This document shows, piece by piece, positions 39,201 to 48,586 of a stretch of 64,000 bases of DNA. The stretch covers positions 310,001 through 374,000 of the forward strand of contig CM067104.1 in assembly GCA_034008185.1 (NCBI GenBank), given 5' to 3'. Position numbers and translations under genes: made by a program. Numbering within the stretch: position 1 is the first letter of the stretch; every line of letters starts with the position of its first letter. The stretch comes from Gorsachius magnificus. Lineage: Eukaryota > Chordata > Aves > Pelecaniformes > Ardeidae. Below the pieces are notes generated by a model, which was not told where the DNA came from, did no database searches, and saw only the letters and a program-made list of their open reading frames with translations.

Positions 39201-42200
39201 AGCAATCGGGCGCGCAGCAAGGCCCGTGGGGCGGGGACATGCCACGCGGCAGAACTTTTCACGTTCGTAATAGCAGGAAAACACAATTTATACGGCAGGG
39301 TGGTAACGGAGGCGGCTCAAGTCTATCGGCCTTTATCATCCAGAGCCGAGCACGCTACGGGGCAAAGGCCACCTCTGTCTGCAACAGAACAACACCCCCG
39401 GACCGCCTCAGCTTGTCGCTGTACGTGGGTAATATTGAGGCAGGGTCAATGGTGGTTGGTGGCAGAAAGCAGCCAGGGAAGGGGCATTAGCAGACAATCG
39501 AGGGGAGCATTCCTTACGACCTCGCCTCAAAGCCAAAGGTGGTGTGGGGCCACCACCCTGCCAGCTTGCTCCACAGCCAGCGACCAGTCATTAGTATAAA
39601 AATCGAGGGAAAATAAAGCAGGTTTACAAGGGAAGCGCTGGCACAACCCCAGCAGCACACAAAGGAAATGCGGAATGAAGCGAACAAGGAAACCGACGCC
39701 GCAGGACGAAGCGGCAGAAGGAGCCCTACCTCCATCTGCGAGATCTCCGACGTGATTTTCACTACCTTCTTTTCCGTAATCCTAAAGGTGTTGGGAAAAG
39801 GGAGAAATGGGTCACAACAGCCCCCACTGGTGTCACAGGCCTGCCCCAGCGCCTCCTCCTAGCCCCCCCTCTCTGGCAAGAGCACCCCCATCCCAGCCGA
39901 GGGCCTGTTTTTGAAAGGAGAGCAGCCACAAGCCAGCATCCCCCTAGCGAGGGCAAGTTTTGAGCCAGACATTGACGCCGAAGCGAAGTACGAAGCCCGT
40001 GAAACTTAGAGCTGCAGTCCAGGGCGTATCAGGGGCAGGAAGCACACGGCACAGCCGTGGGCTCTCCCGGGAGCCTAACCAGAGCCTTGAGTACTCCCAA
40101 ATTCTTTTGGCAAGGATGGAAACGAGCTGGAAAAGACACGAGAACCAGCCCCCACTCTCGCCAGTTCTCTACACTTGGAGGAACCATTATCTCCTTAAGA
40201 GAAACATTCTGCAATTTTAGTGGGGTGTCGCAGATGCATCTCGATGCCGGGCGGGTATCACAGCCAGAGGCTGCAAACCTGCGCACCGAGGATAAGCCCC
40301 TGCCCATCTTAAGGCTCTTAACAGTAACGTTCAGCTCTTGTTAGAAGCCCAAAGCCTCGACTGCGAGCCCCCGAGAGCTTTATTCCTTTATGGCCCTCAA
40401 ATACAAAGGATTGCTCTGTTCTAGTTCATGGGACAGCCCCAGGCAGCTTTCCCCCGGGCAGCACCGGCACCCTGAGCCCCAGCTCCATTTCAAACACACA
40501 CTTCCTGAACAATGCGTGGCTGACAACAGCAGGACCAGTAAAAAGACCGAACGAAAATATAATGGAGTGGGCGTGCTCCAAAGTTTATGCTCCGAAAACA
40601 GAGCTCAGGCTCGAGGGGGAAAACAAAAGAGGAAGAGACAGAGTTCGGAAGTTCCCAGGCTAAATGAAATAGCATCCTCCTCCTCCAAACAACTCCCATA
40701 AAACAGTGGGTCACAGCCAGCCTCATTAAGGCCTCCCATTTAGAGAAACGCGCTGCTTTTGTTCCAGACTCCCGCACAGGTTTCTCATTTTATGCCCTGA
40801 AAGGTAGTAATGGTTTAATGGCACTTTCACAGGAAGCAATTCTGCCTGGGACCCGGGACCCGGCGCTCCCGGCACAGCTCGGCAGGCACAGGACGCCCCC
40901 TCCTGCCCACGCACCCAGGGCTCGCTTCGGGCTCGCCTGGTCCTTCCAGCGGCCACGCAGACAGACAGACAGACCGACCGACCACCGTGTTCACAGAGGG
41001 GGCTGAGGCAAGGGGCATAACCCTGCTCCAGCGCTTGCTGCGCCCTCCTGGCAGCCCAAACTCCAGAACGGGGCCATAGAAAGCGTCTCACCACCCCCTC
41101 CCCACACCCCGGGGGTTTGCTTTGGTCTACTCAGAAAGGATAGTTACACGTCCGGCGATTTTACAGGAGGCTCTTCCACTTTGACGGGCGGCTCTGCCGG
41201 CTTCTGCTCTTCCTCCTGAAAGTCAAGGAGTTGAGAGGAGGTCAGGTAACAAGAATGCCGGCCAGCTGAGCAAAAGAGAGGCGCCCTGGCAGGGACGCTG
41301 GCAAGACTTTTGGGCTCTGGCTGGTTTCAGAGGCATGCACCTATAATTCAGCCCACACATATACAGAGATTCGTGCGTTATGGCTCTTGCTCAGCCCACA
41401 AAGCCAAGCACACAGTGGCACCGTGGGCTGACAGCCTTGGCCTGGCTGGGTTTGAGCGCTGCTGGTTTGATCTGGTACTGACCCAAACTCTGGATTTATC
41501 CAAAGTCTGCTCCCTTGGCAGAAAGCCTGGGTGTTACAAGGCTTAGGAAATACCTGGAGCGAGATGTTCCCCAGCCCGCAAAGCAGAGCCAGCGAAGAAC
41601 ATGGGGACTATGCAGCGCCCCCGCCCGATGCCCAGCATCAGTCTGGTTAGACCCAGCCGCTTCTCACCAGCTACTTTTGGTGAAACGGGGGAGAAATCCT
41701 CCCTCTCCTCCAGCCGTCCCTGCAGGGCACGCGCCTGCCGAGCAGCGGAGCCTGACAAGGGGAAGAATCGCTTCCCTCCAGTGCTTCCCCAGGTCGGGTG
41801 GCCTCTCCCCGCCTGGAACAAACTCCCTTGCTTTAGGGCTCGCTCCCGGAGCCCAGCCCGCCACAGGGCACCGGCTGGGCGGCTTTGTCTTGTGCGTTCG
41901 TTCTTAAACGCACCCCACGCTCCAGCTGCGTCTGCTGTTCAGCTCACGACAAAAACCACAGGGTGACGTGGTGGGAATCCAGCTGAATGCGGGTGGAACG
42001 GCCCCACGCCAAGACTACACACCCTGCCCGAGGCCTCCCCCACGCGCTCTGCAGGCTAACGCAGTACCACGGAGCCTTTGCGACGAAGAAGAGTGGGTTT
42101 GGACCCAGCAAGGAACAAAAATGACGCTTTAGACATGGCCCCAGGTATCGCCTCGCTCCTGACGCACAGCATGGTGACGCAGCCAGCGGGAGGCTGCACG

Positions 42201-43131
42201 CTGCTGGGCAAACCCAAAGCTCCCACCCAGGATGGCTGCCCCAGAGGAGACTCACCTCTATTTCTTCTGCCAGGACATCTTCTTCGTTTGCTTCTTCTTC
42301 AGCTGGAGGACAAAACAACAGAGCAATCGCAGTAGCACGTTACTCCGGTGACATCTCTGGCTTCTCAGGCAAAGTTTATGAGGAGGATTTTACTCGGGGA
42401 AGCGGGGAGCAAAGGCAGTTGCAGCAAAGTGCTCAGACCCGGGCTCCTCGCTTCCACCCCAGTCCCACGCGAACAGAGGTCGAGGCCCAGGAGAATCCCT
42501 CACCACCAGGAGCCCCGATAGCCTTGGGCAGGAGCCGGCCGAGGCCCCCGCCGGCGCGCGGCACCCACCGTGCTCCTCCAGGTAAGCCTGGAGCCTGTTG
42601 ATCAGGTCCTGCTTGTTGCCTTTTGCTTCCAGGCCGCGGGCCAGGCACTCCTGCTTCAGCTCGGCCAACTGCATAAAGAAGGAACTTCCCGTTAGCGCGC
42701 GCAGGGGCGCGGCGAGGAGCCAAGCACCCAATGCAATTTAAAAAAAAAAAACCAAAACCGCACAGAAATAAGCCCAGCGCTTCGCTGCCTCAGGAGCCGC
42801 CTCCCCACGCCGGCCCCCCCCCCCCGCGCCCCGCGCCCGCCTCGCAAGCGGCAGCGCGGCCCCGGCGGGGTCACGGGGCCGGGGACCCTCCCCAGGCGCT
42901 CCCCAGGCCGGAGCCGGCCCAACGAGAGGGGCCGGGGCGGACCTTCAGCTTGTGGAGCTCCACGGTCTCCGCCGCGGGGGGGCCCCCCGCTGCTGCCGGG
43001 CCGGGCCGGGCCGCGGTTCCCCCCCGGCGGGGCCCGCGCGCGGGGCCCGGGCCCGGCGGCCCGGCCGGGGCCGGCCCCCATCTTGTCGCCCCCGCTGCCG
43101 GCCCTGCCCCCGCCGACCGCCTGTCGCCCAA
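15221..43131 (-). CDS. SARNP: SAP domain-containing ribonucleoprotein (Tho1/CIP29), eleven coding exons
   Basis: Nuclear mRNA-export factor of the TREX pathway that binds the helicase DDX39B (UAP56). Coding exons, 5' to 3': 42943-43131, 42569-42668, 42256-42302, 41148-41215, 39730-39781, 36859-36932, 36199-36227, 35588-35613, 34221-34289, 17007-17096, 15221-15262. All junctions after exon 1 are GT-AG and the phases join without a break. Exon 2 carries the SAP helix-extended-helix (ECLARGLEAKGNKQDLINRL). The rest is acidic, then basic, with four copies of an R-x-x-RF motif (RAERFNVP, RAQRFGLN, RKERFGIV, RAERFGIV), known helicase-binding elements. Exons 2-11 give 198 residues; a 12-residue first exon would give the 210 of mammals. 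Here TVELHKLK has no close ATG, and the only in-frame one is at 43129-43131, adding a Pro/Gly/Ala-rich leader. Confidence 0.95.
20501..20583 (+). repeat. 30-bp tandem repeat
   Basis: Two full copies and one partial copy of a 30-bp unit built from CAGATCCCAGC and CGGGATCCCAGCTCGGAG. The full copies at 20521-20550 and 20551-20580 are identical. It lies in a SARNP intron. Confidence 0.9.
23880..24146 (+). mobile_element. CR1 LINE 3' fragment
   Basis: This block follows the 3' end of an avian CR1 element in order. It starts with GATGAGGGGAAACGGCCTCA and AGTTGTGCCAGGGCAGG. Next come the GGGCTGCCCAGGGAAG and GAGTCCCCGTCCCTGCGG stretches, and it ends with CCCAACCCAAACTATGATTC and TGTGATTC, the family's characteristic 3' octamer-type tail. 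It is 5'-truncated and carries no ORF, as is usual for CR1 copies. It lies within a SARNP intron, in sense orientation for the plus strand. Confidence 0.85.
26880..27016 (+). mobile_element. Second, more decayed CR1 3' fragment
   Basis: It shares the CR1 order CCCTGGAGGGATTTAAAAG, GGGTGCTGAGGGCCAGGG, GGCAGGGTTAGGGGAACGG and a worn tail TTAAACAATTCTGTGATG. It is shorter and more diverged than the copy near 24 kb. The 5' boundary is unclear. Confidence 0.65.
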
Positions 43132-43717
43132 TCAGCGCCGCGCTTCCTGGACCGGCGATTTCAAAGTCCGCACCCGCGCCTCCCGCCCACTATTGGCCTG
43201 CCAGCGCGCGAGAGGCGGGACGGCGCTGAGCGACGGGCGAAAAGGCCAATGGAAGCGGGGAAACGCTTGCAGAGCGGCCAATCGGGAGAGCGGGCTGGGC
43301 CGCGCAGACTTCCTGGAGACGAACCTGGGGGCGGGCAGGGTCTTGGCAACGGCCGCGGGCCGGGGTGGGCCGGGACGGGGGTGGGGGGCCGGGGGGCGGG
43401 GCCGGAGGGAGGGGGGGCCGGGGGGGGGGATGCGAGAGGCCGGGCGGGGCGCAGCGGGGGGCTCCCAGCTTCCCGGCCCCCCCTTAGGGCCGCGGAGAGG
43501 GTTGCCCCGTTGCCGGGTGGCCGGGGGCGAGCTCCCTTCCCTTCTCCTCGCCTTTGCATCCCTGTCCCTAAGGCCGAGATGCAGTCAGCCACTGGGGAGC
43601 TGGCATCAGAGCCGCGGGAAGGCCGGGGGTCCGGGGCTACGCCGGGAGCCCTGGCTGGGTTAGGAATCGCAGAGATCTGGGAGGAGAGCTCTGGAAGCCT
43701 GCGTTTGCCCGCTGCAG
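43082..43717. promoter_or_regulatory. Bidirectional SARNP/ORMDL2 CpG-island promoter
   Basis: Head-to-head starts of SARNP (minus) and ORMDL2 (plus) share this CpG-dense DNA. Four CCAAT boxes are visible: CCAAT at 43128-43132, 43246-43250 and 43278-43282, and its reverse ATTGG at 43192-43196. All lie within about 155 bp. ETS-like CTTCCTGG words occur at about 43143 and 43310. A minus-strand TTTGAA lies at about 43161-43166. There is no TATA box. Clustered CCAAT boxes in both orientations are typical NF-Y bidirectional promoters. An untranslated first ORMDL2 exon presumably starts here. Confidence 0.7.
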
Positions 43718-43718
43718 G

Positions 43719-44588
43719 ATGAACGTCGGCGTGGCGCACAGCGAGGTGAACCCCAACACGCGGGTGATGAACAGCCGGGGGATCTGGCTGGCCTACGGCA
43801 TCTCGGTGGGAGTCCTCCATGTCGTGCTCCTCAGCATCCCCTTCTTCAGCGTCCCCGTGGTCTGGACGCTCACCAACGTCATTCACAACCTGGTCAGTCA
43901 AAGCGCCGCCCGCTTTTCCCCCAGGGCTGCCGAGCACACAGGCAGGCGTCCGCTGGCCCCAGGCTACGAGGAAGGGGACGGAGGGAAAGGCGGGGGGGTG
44001 GGCGCTGCAGCTGATGAAAGGCTGTGAGCTCGGGGAGCAGCACAGAGACGCGGCTGCCCTGGGCCCGTTGTGCATCGCCTCTCCCCTCAAAACCCGCAGG
44101 TGATGTACGTGCTGCTGCACGCGGTGAAGGGGACGCCCTTCGAGACCCCAGACCAGGGCAGGGATCGCCTCCTCACGCACTGGGAGCAGATAGACTACGG
44201 GACGCAGTGCACCGCGGCGCGCAAGTTCCTCAGCATCTCCCCGGTGGTGCTGTGAGTGTCACTGAGTGTCACTGTCGGGGGGGGCCTGGGGTGTGCGGCA
44301 GGGGATGCCAGGCTTCTGTCATCATGGCCACCCGGCACGGCCGGGTCCTGGGGCTGGAGCGGGTTCCCCAGCTGCGAGGCACCCAAAACCCCCTCAGTGT
44401 GGGTGGAAGGGAGGGCGGGAGCAGCACAGAGCTCACCCAGTCTCTCCCCCAGGTACCTCCTCACCAGCTTTTACACCAAATACGACCCCGCACACTTCAT
44501 CATCAACACGGCCTCCCTGCTCAGCGTCCTTCTGCCCAAGCTGCCCCAGTTCCACGGCGTGCGGGTCTTCGGCATCAACAAGTACTGA
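43719..44588 (+). CDS. ORMDL2: ORM1-like protein 2, ER sphingolipid regulator
   Basis: ER membrane protein that binds serine palmitoyltransferase and restrains sphingolipid synthesis when ceramide is high. Coding exons 43719-43892, 44100-44251 and 44453-44588 join as 174, 152 and 136 nt, giving exactly 153 residues, the usual ORMDL length. The ATG lies one base after a CAG acceptor, so the first exon is untranslated. Family hallmarks are visible: [17 protein letters not shown] at the N-terminus, paired hydrophobic segments (residues about 21-44 and the C-terminal half), [16 protein letters not shown], and the end [10 protein letters not shown]. Position next to SARNP and DNAJC14 supports ORMDL2 over ORMDL1/3. 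A poly(A) signal follows at 44936-44941. Confidence 0.97.
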
Positions 44589-44935
44589 GCCCCAGCGCTT
44601 CCAGCGGAGAGGCAGGGGACGGAGAGGGGACACCAGGGCAGCACGATGCGAGGCACCAGCTGGAGAGCCAGGGTGAGGAGGGCTGGGCACAGGGCAGGGA
44701 GTGGCTCCAGCTTTTAGCCAGGTTCCTCCGTCTCAAAGGGGCTCCTTGCTTCGGCGAAGAGGGGAGCGCAGGTGAGTGGCGCAGAGCGAGCAGCCATGCT
44801 GCGGGGCCGTGTCCCCTTTGAGCTCCCCTCCACGTAACCGTGCTGGAAGCGCCTGCGAGGGGAGAAGCGCTGAGCAGCGGGACGAGTTGCCCACCCGCCC
44901 CTCCCTCGTCCTCACGTTTTGTACGGTTCCACCAT

Positions 44936-44941
44936 AATAAA
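44936..44941 (+). terminator. ORMDL2: ORMDL2 poly(A) signal
   Basis: AATAAA about 350 bases after the ORMDL2 stop, in the context CCATAATAAAGAAC, followed by GT-rich DNA. Confidence 0.8.
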
Positions 44942-45039
44942 GAACTTGCAGCGACTGGAGCGGCGCCCTGGCAGTGGGAGCGGCCCCAGCCCGTGCCTCC
45001 CGCCCGCCCTCCCCGCACAGACCAGCCAGACTCCTTCAA

Positions 45040-45847
45040 ACCGTACTTTTTAATTTAGCAAAAGTGATCAGAAAGAGGTTACGCTGCCGTTCAAAACCCA
45101 GCAGCTCCTGTCTGGGAGTACAAAAAGGTCAGTGAACTGCGGCCTGCAGCAGCGGTTTCTTGGGGGGTTTCAGCTCGGCCAGGGGGGCAGCCGGCTCCCC
45201 CCAAGGGCCAGGAAACGCGCGGCGAGGTGCCAGACGCTCGGGGCCTCGGGAAAAACCCACGCGCAATGCAACTTGGGATTGCAGTAGTAGGCCTGTGACT
45301 GGCCCCCGCCTCCACTTATTTTAAAAAAATACCAGGCTGCTCTTCGTCCCCAGCGCCCAGGGAAGGGGCCGGGGGTCCCTCAGGCAAAGCCGAGGCAGGG
45401 AAAGCAAAACCGGCCCAGCTGCGAGGAGGAGGAGGGGGGCAGTGGTAACAAATCGAGTGAAAAGGAAAGAAGCTGCTTAAAAAAAAAAAAATGCAAATGG
45501 TGCTGGTAGGGGGTGAGCCTGGGGGGCTCGGGGGAGGAGGAAGGGCCCCCCCCCTCCCTTTCCTCCAGCGTCCCCACAGGCTGCAGAGGCATCACCTGAA
45601 CGTTTCCAATAACCCTGAAGCTGTCCGTCTGTCCGTCCAGGCCCCGCCTGCCTGCCCTGCCCCACCGGGCTCTTTGGTGCGGCTGGCCCCAGGCCCAGCT
45701 CCTCCTGCTCGCGGCAGCCCATAAACTCCCCAGTTACTTTTAAATAGAGAGATTATTTTTTTTAGAAAAAAAAAAAGAAAAATAGATTTTTTTTTATTCA
45801 AAAGAGCCCTTTTCATGCCTGGCAAAGCGTCCTCTGCCCGGCGCCAC
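45040..45847 (-). other. DNAJC14: DNAJC14 3'UTR region
   Basis: Downstream of the DNAJC14 stop on the minus strand there is an AATAAA at 45793-45798, only 50 bases past the stop, and an ATTAAA variant near 45048-45053. Either could end the transcript. If the distal one is used, the UTR almost meets the convergent ORMDL2 3' end. No other gene is seen in this 0.8 kb. Confidence 0.55.
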
Positions 45848-46795
45848 TCAGCGCTGGAACGGCCGCCGCGTCTTCTTCCGCCTCTTGTGCTTCGTGTCGC
45901 CCTTGGGGGCTGTGCCCTCGGCCCTGGGGGGGGGGGGGCGCTCCTGCGGGGGGAGAGCTGGTGTCGGGGGGGCCTGGCAGGGGGGCCGTCCCAGGACCGG
46001 GCTCGGGCCCCTTCCCCAGCACCACTCCGCTGCTGGGACCGACCTCTGCCGCCCAGGCGGCCCGGGGCTCCTGGCGCCGAAGGAGATGTGGTAGGGGACG
46101 CGGTGGGTGTCCGGGGAGATCCCCACGCGCTGGCAGCCGGCCCACTCTGCCGAGAGACGCGTGCCCGCCGGTCAGGCCACCCGGTGGGGCTCAGGGGCAA
46201 CCCGGCCGGCGGCGCCCGCTGGGTTGGGGGGCTCTGGGAGGCGGCACCCACCCGTGATGTCGTAGATCTTCCCCTCCATCATGGCGAAGTAGGTGATCTT
46301 CAGCCCCAGCAGGCTGGACTCGGCCCAGAAGTCGCCCTCCTCGGCGGGGTGCAGCCCCCCGCACTCCCCGCAGTAGCGGCCGCTGAGGGGGTCTCGCTCC
46401 ATCTCAAACCTCCTGCGGCCAAGGCCAACGGTTCTGACCCCTGCTCCTACTATTGCCCCACACACACAATTTGGGCCCCCCCAGCACCTACTTGTGCCTC
46501 CCCTGGCACTTGCTGCACATCATGGTGTTCATGGCCTCCTTCAGGTCGTCCTGCAGCCGGCTCAGGAACTCACTCATGGACCTCGTCAGCTCGCTCTGCG
46601 CCATCTGCTTGCTGCAGGGAGGGGGCAAACGGGGCTCAGACCCCGCAGAGGGGGGTGCCTGGACCCCTGCCCCCCCAAGCCCACTCACATCTCGTGCGCC
46701 TTCCTCCTCTCAGGGCTGCTGACCATGTCCCAGGCTGCCCGCAGCACCTTGAACGCCACCTCTGCCCTTGGGTGCTCATTCTTGTCCGGGTGGAC
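45848..46795 (-). CDS. DNAJC14: DnaJ homolog subfamily C member 14, C-terminal half
   Basis: ER-membrane J-domain co-chaperone (DRiP78), known for handling GPCR export. Four exons are clear: 46689-46795, 46492-46611, 46252-46412 and 45848-46146, with GT-AG borders and matching phases. The first begins [20 protein letters not shown], that is, the HPD motif and helix III of the J domain. Next come [20 protein letters not shown], a CxxC zinc-like pair, the conserved [13 protein letters not shown] and [11 protein letters not shown] blocks, and [16 protein letters not shown], ending KKTRRPFQR. The upstream half of the J domain (helices I-II) and the transmembrane region are not found before the opposing TMEM198B promoter. 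The gene therefore looks internally truncated in this sequence. Identification of the C-terminal half is firm. Confidence 0.93.
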
Positions 46796-47172
46796 CTGGG
46801 AGGAGCGAGGAAACCTCAGCGCTGAATTGGGGGGGGATACCCCCCCACCCCGCCCAGGCCCCCCCGCCGCCCACACACCAGCACCGCCAGCCGGCGATGC
46901 CCTCCCGGGCCACCGCCCCACCCCCCGCCCCCGGGAGCCCCCCCATCAGGGCTGGACCCGGCTCCCCCGGCCCCCCAACCCCCCCCGGGCACCCAGGGGG
47001 GAGCTGGCCGCCTCCGGCTCTCCCCGAGGAGCCCCCACGTCCTGCGGAGCGCGGCCGCGTCCAGGGCCGGGCCAGGCCCCCCCCCGCCGGCGCGCCGCCC
47101 GGCGTAGCCACCGGGCCGCCCTCAGGGAGCCGCTCCGGGCCCGCTGGCCCAGCCCCGGCCCCAGCCCCGCAC

Positions 47173-47600
47173 CGAGGCCAGGTCGCGGGCACCCAGGCGG
47201 CAGCGGGAGCAGAGCAGCCGCCCCCCGGCCTCCCCGGTGACTCGGCCCCGTGGCTCCTCTTCCGCGCCGGCCGGTGCCGCTTCCCCCCCGCCTTCTCCTC
47301 CTTCTCCTTGGGGGCCGAGCGCTGCCGCTGCCGCCGCCGCGTCCTGCGGGCGCCCTTCCCCGCGTCCTCCTCGCCCTCCTCGGGCCCGTGGGCCGGTGGC
47401 CCCGGGGCGGCGGTGGCCCGGCCGGGGGGGGGGGGGCCCCCCGGCGCGATCGTCCCAGCTCCCGTTCGCAGCGCTGTCCCCCGCCGGGCGGCCGCCGTCC
47501 CCGGGGGGCTCCGGGCTCCAGCCGGGGCCGTCGCCTCCTTCAGCCGCGGCCGCTCCCGGTGCCGGAGCCGCCCCCCGCGCCGGCCCCCCGGGACCCCCAC
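47173..47600 (-). pseudogene. Candidate N-terminal DNAJC14 coding exon (uncertain)
   Basis: One minus-strand frame contains a Glu/Lys/Arg-rich stretch (TRRRQRQRSAPKEKEEKAGG, then KRHRPARKRS) in otherwise Pro/Gly-rich translation. It resembles in character, not identity, the basic region before the membrane segments of DNAJC14. A donor (CTCG/GTGCGG) lies at 47173, but its phase in this frame does not fit the next recognised exon. The Tyr/Trp-rich transmembrane block expected between the two is absent from the 377 bases separating them. It may equally be a chance GC-rich frame. It is listed as broken because no continuous DNAJC14 can be read through it. Confidence 0.35.
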
Positions 47601-47799
47601 CCCGGGGGCGCGCTGAGGCCGATTTCGGGCGGTTTCCCCCCAAAGGCGCAGCCCTGCCCCTGCCCGGGGCCCCGCCGCCTCCCCCGGCGCGGCCCCCCCC
47701 CCCCGGGCCGGGGGGGGGGCCGGGGGGCGGGGCCCCCCCCCGGGCCCTCTCCCGCCTCGCTTCCGCCTTCCGCCCGCCCGCCGCCGCCGCCACCGACCA

Positions 47800-48180
47800 C
47801 TTCCGGGGGCGGGGCCTGTCGCGCCGCGTCATCCCCTCGCGCCACGCCCCTTAAAGGGGCAGCGCCCCCGCCCCGTTCGCCTCGCGGCGGGCGGGTCCCG
47901 GGCGCCCCGCGCTGACCCCGCCACGTGCCCCGCGCCGCTCCCGCGGGCCCCGCCCCCCCGCCCCTTCCCCCCGGCACTCGCGGGGCCGCGGCGCCCGCCC
48001 CGGGCGGGAGGGACCCGGCCCCGGCCCCGCCCCCCGCCCCCGGCCCCGCACGGGACCCCCGGCGGCCCCGCCCCGGCCCCGGCCCCGCTCCCGGTCCCGC
48101 CCCCGGCCCCGCTCCCGGCGGAGTCTCGGCTCCGTGGCCGGGCCGGGCCCCACCGCGACCCCGGGACCGGCGGCGAGCGG
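47800..48180. promoter_or_regulatory. DNAJC14/TMEM198B divergent promoter and TMEM198B 5' exon
   Basis: Extremely CpG-rich DNA between divergent genes. It has an ETS-type ACTTCCGGGGGCGGGGC near 47797, further GC boxes and a CGTCATCC word. A consensus donor GTGAGTCCCG at 48181 marks the end of a likely untranslated TMEM198B first exon, because a coding exon with an acceptor follows at 48577. Confidence 0.55.
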
Positions 48181-48586
48181 GTGAGTCCCGGGGCGGGCGG
48201 GGCCGAGCGGCGCCCCCGGCCAGTGCCCCCCCCCTTCCCCCCCCCCCGTCCCGCTCCCGTGCCCCGCCACGGTCCCCAGTACCTCCCAGTGCCCCAGTGT
48301 TCCCAGTGCCCTCAGTGCTCCCAGTGCCCCAGTTCCCCCTGCAGTGTTCCCAGTGCCCCCCGCTCGCCCTCCCCGCTTGCTCCCAGTCCCTCCTCCCAGC
48401 CTCCCCACAGTTTCCAGTGCTCCCAGCCCAGTCCTCCCAGTAGCCGCCAGGTCCCCCCAGCCCAGTTCCCCCCCGAGATGTGCCCCCCCCCCGCCCCGCG
48501 GCACCACTGCCAGTTGTGGGGGGGGCGGGGGGGGAGTTGGGAGCCGGGGGGCTCAGCACCACCCCCAGCCCTGCAGCCCCCGGGCG

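Noticed and set aside
46796..47172. Direct splicing of a minus-strand frame ending LGARDLAS onto VHPDKN
   Set aside because: The phase would allow it, but the preceding residues do not form J-domain helix II, so the junction would not make a working J domain.
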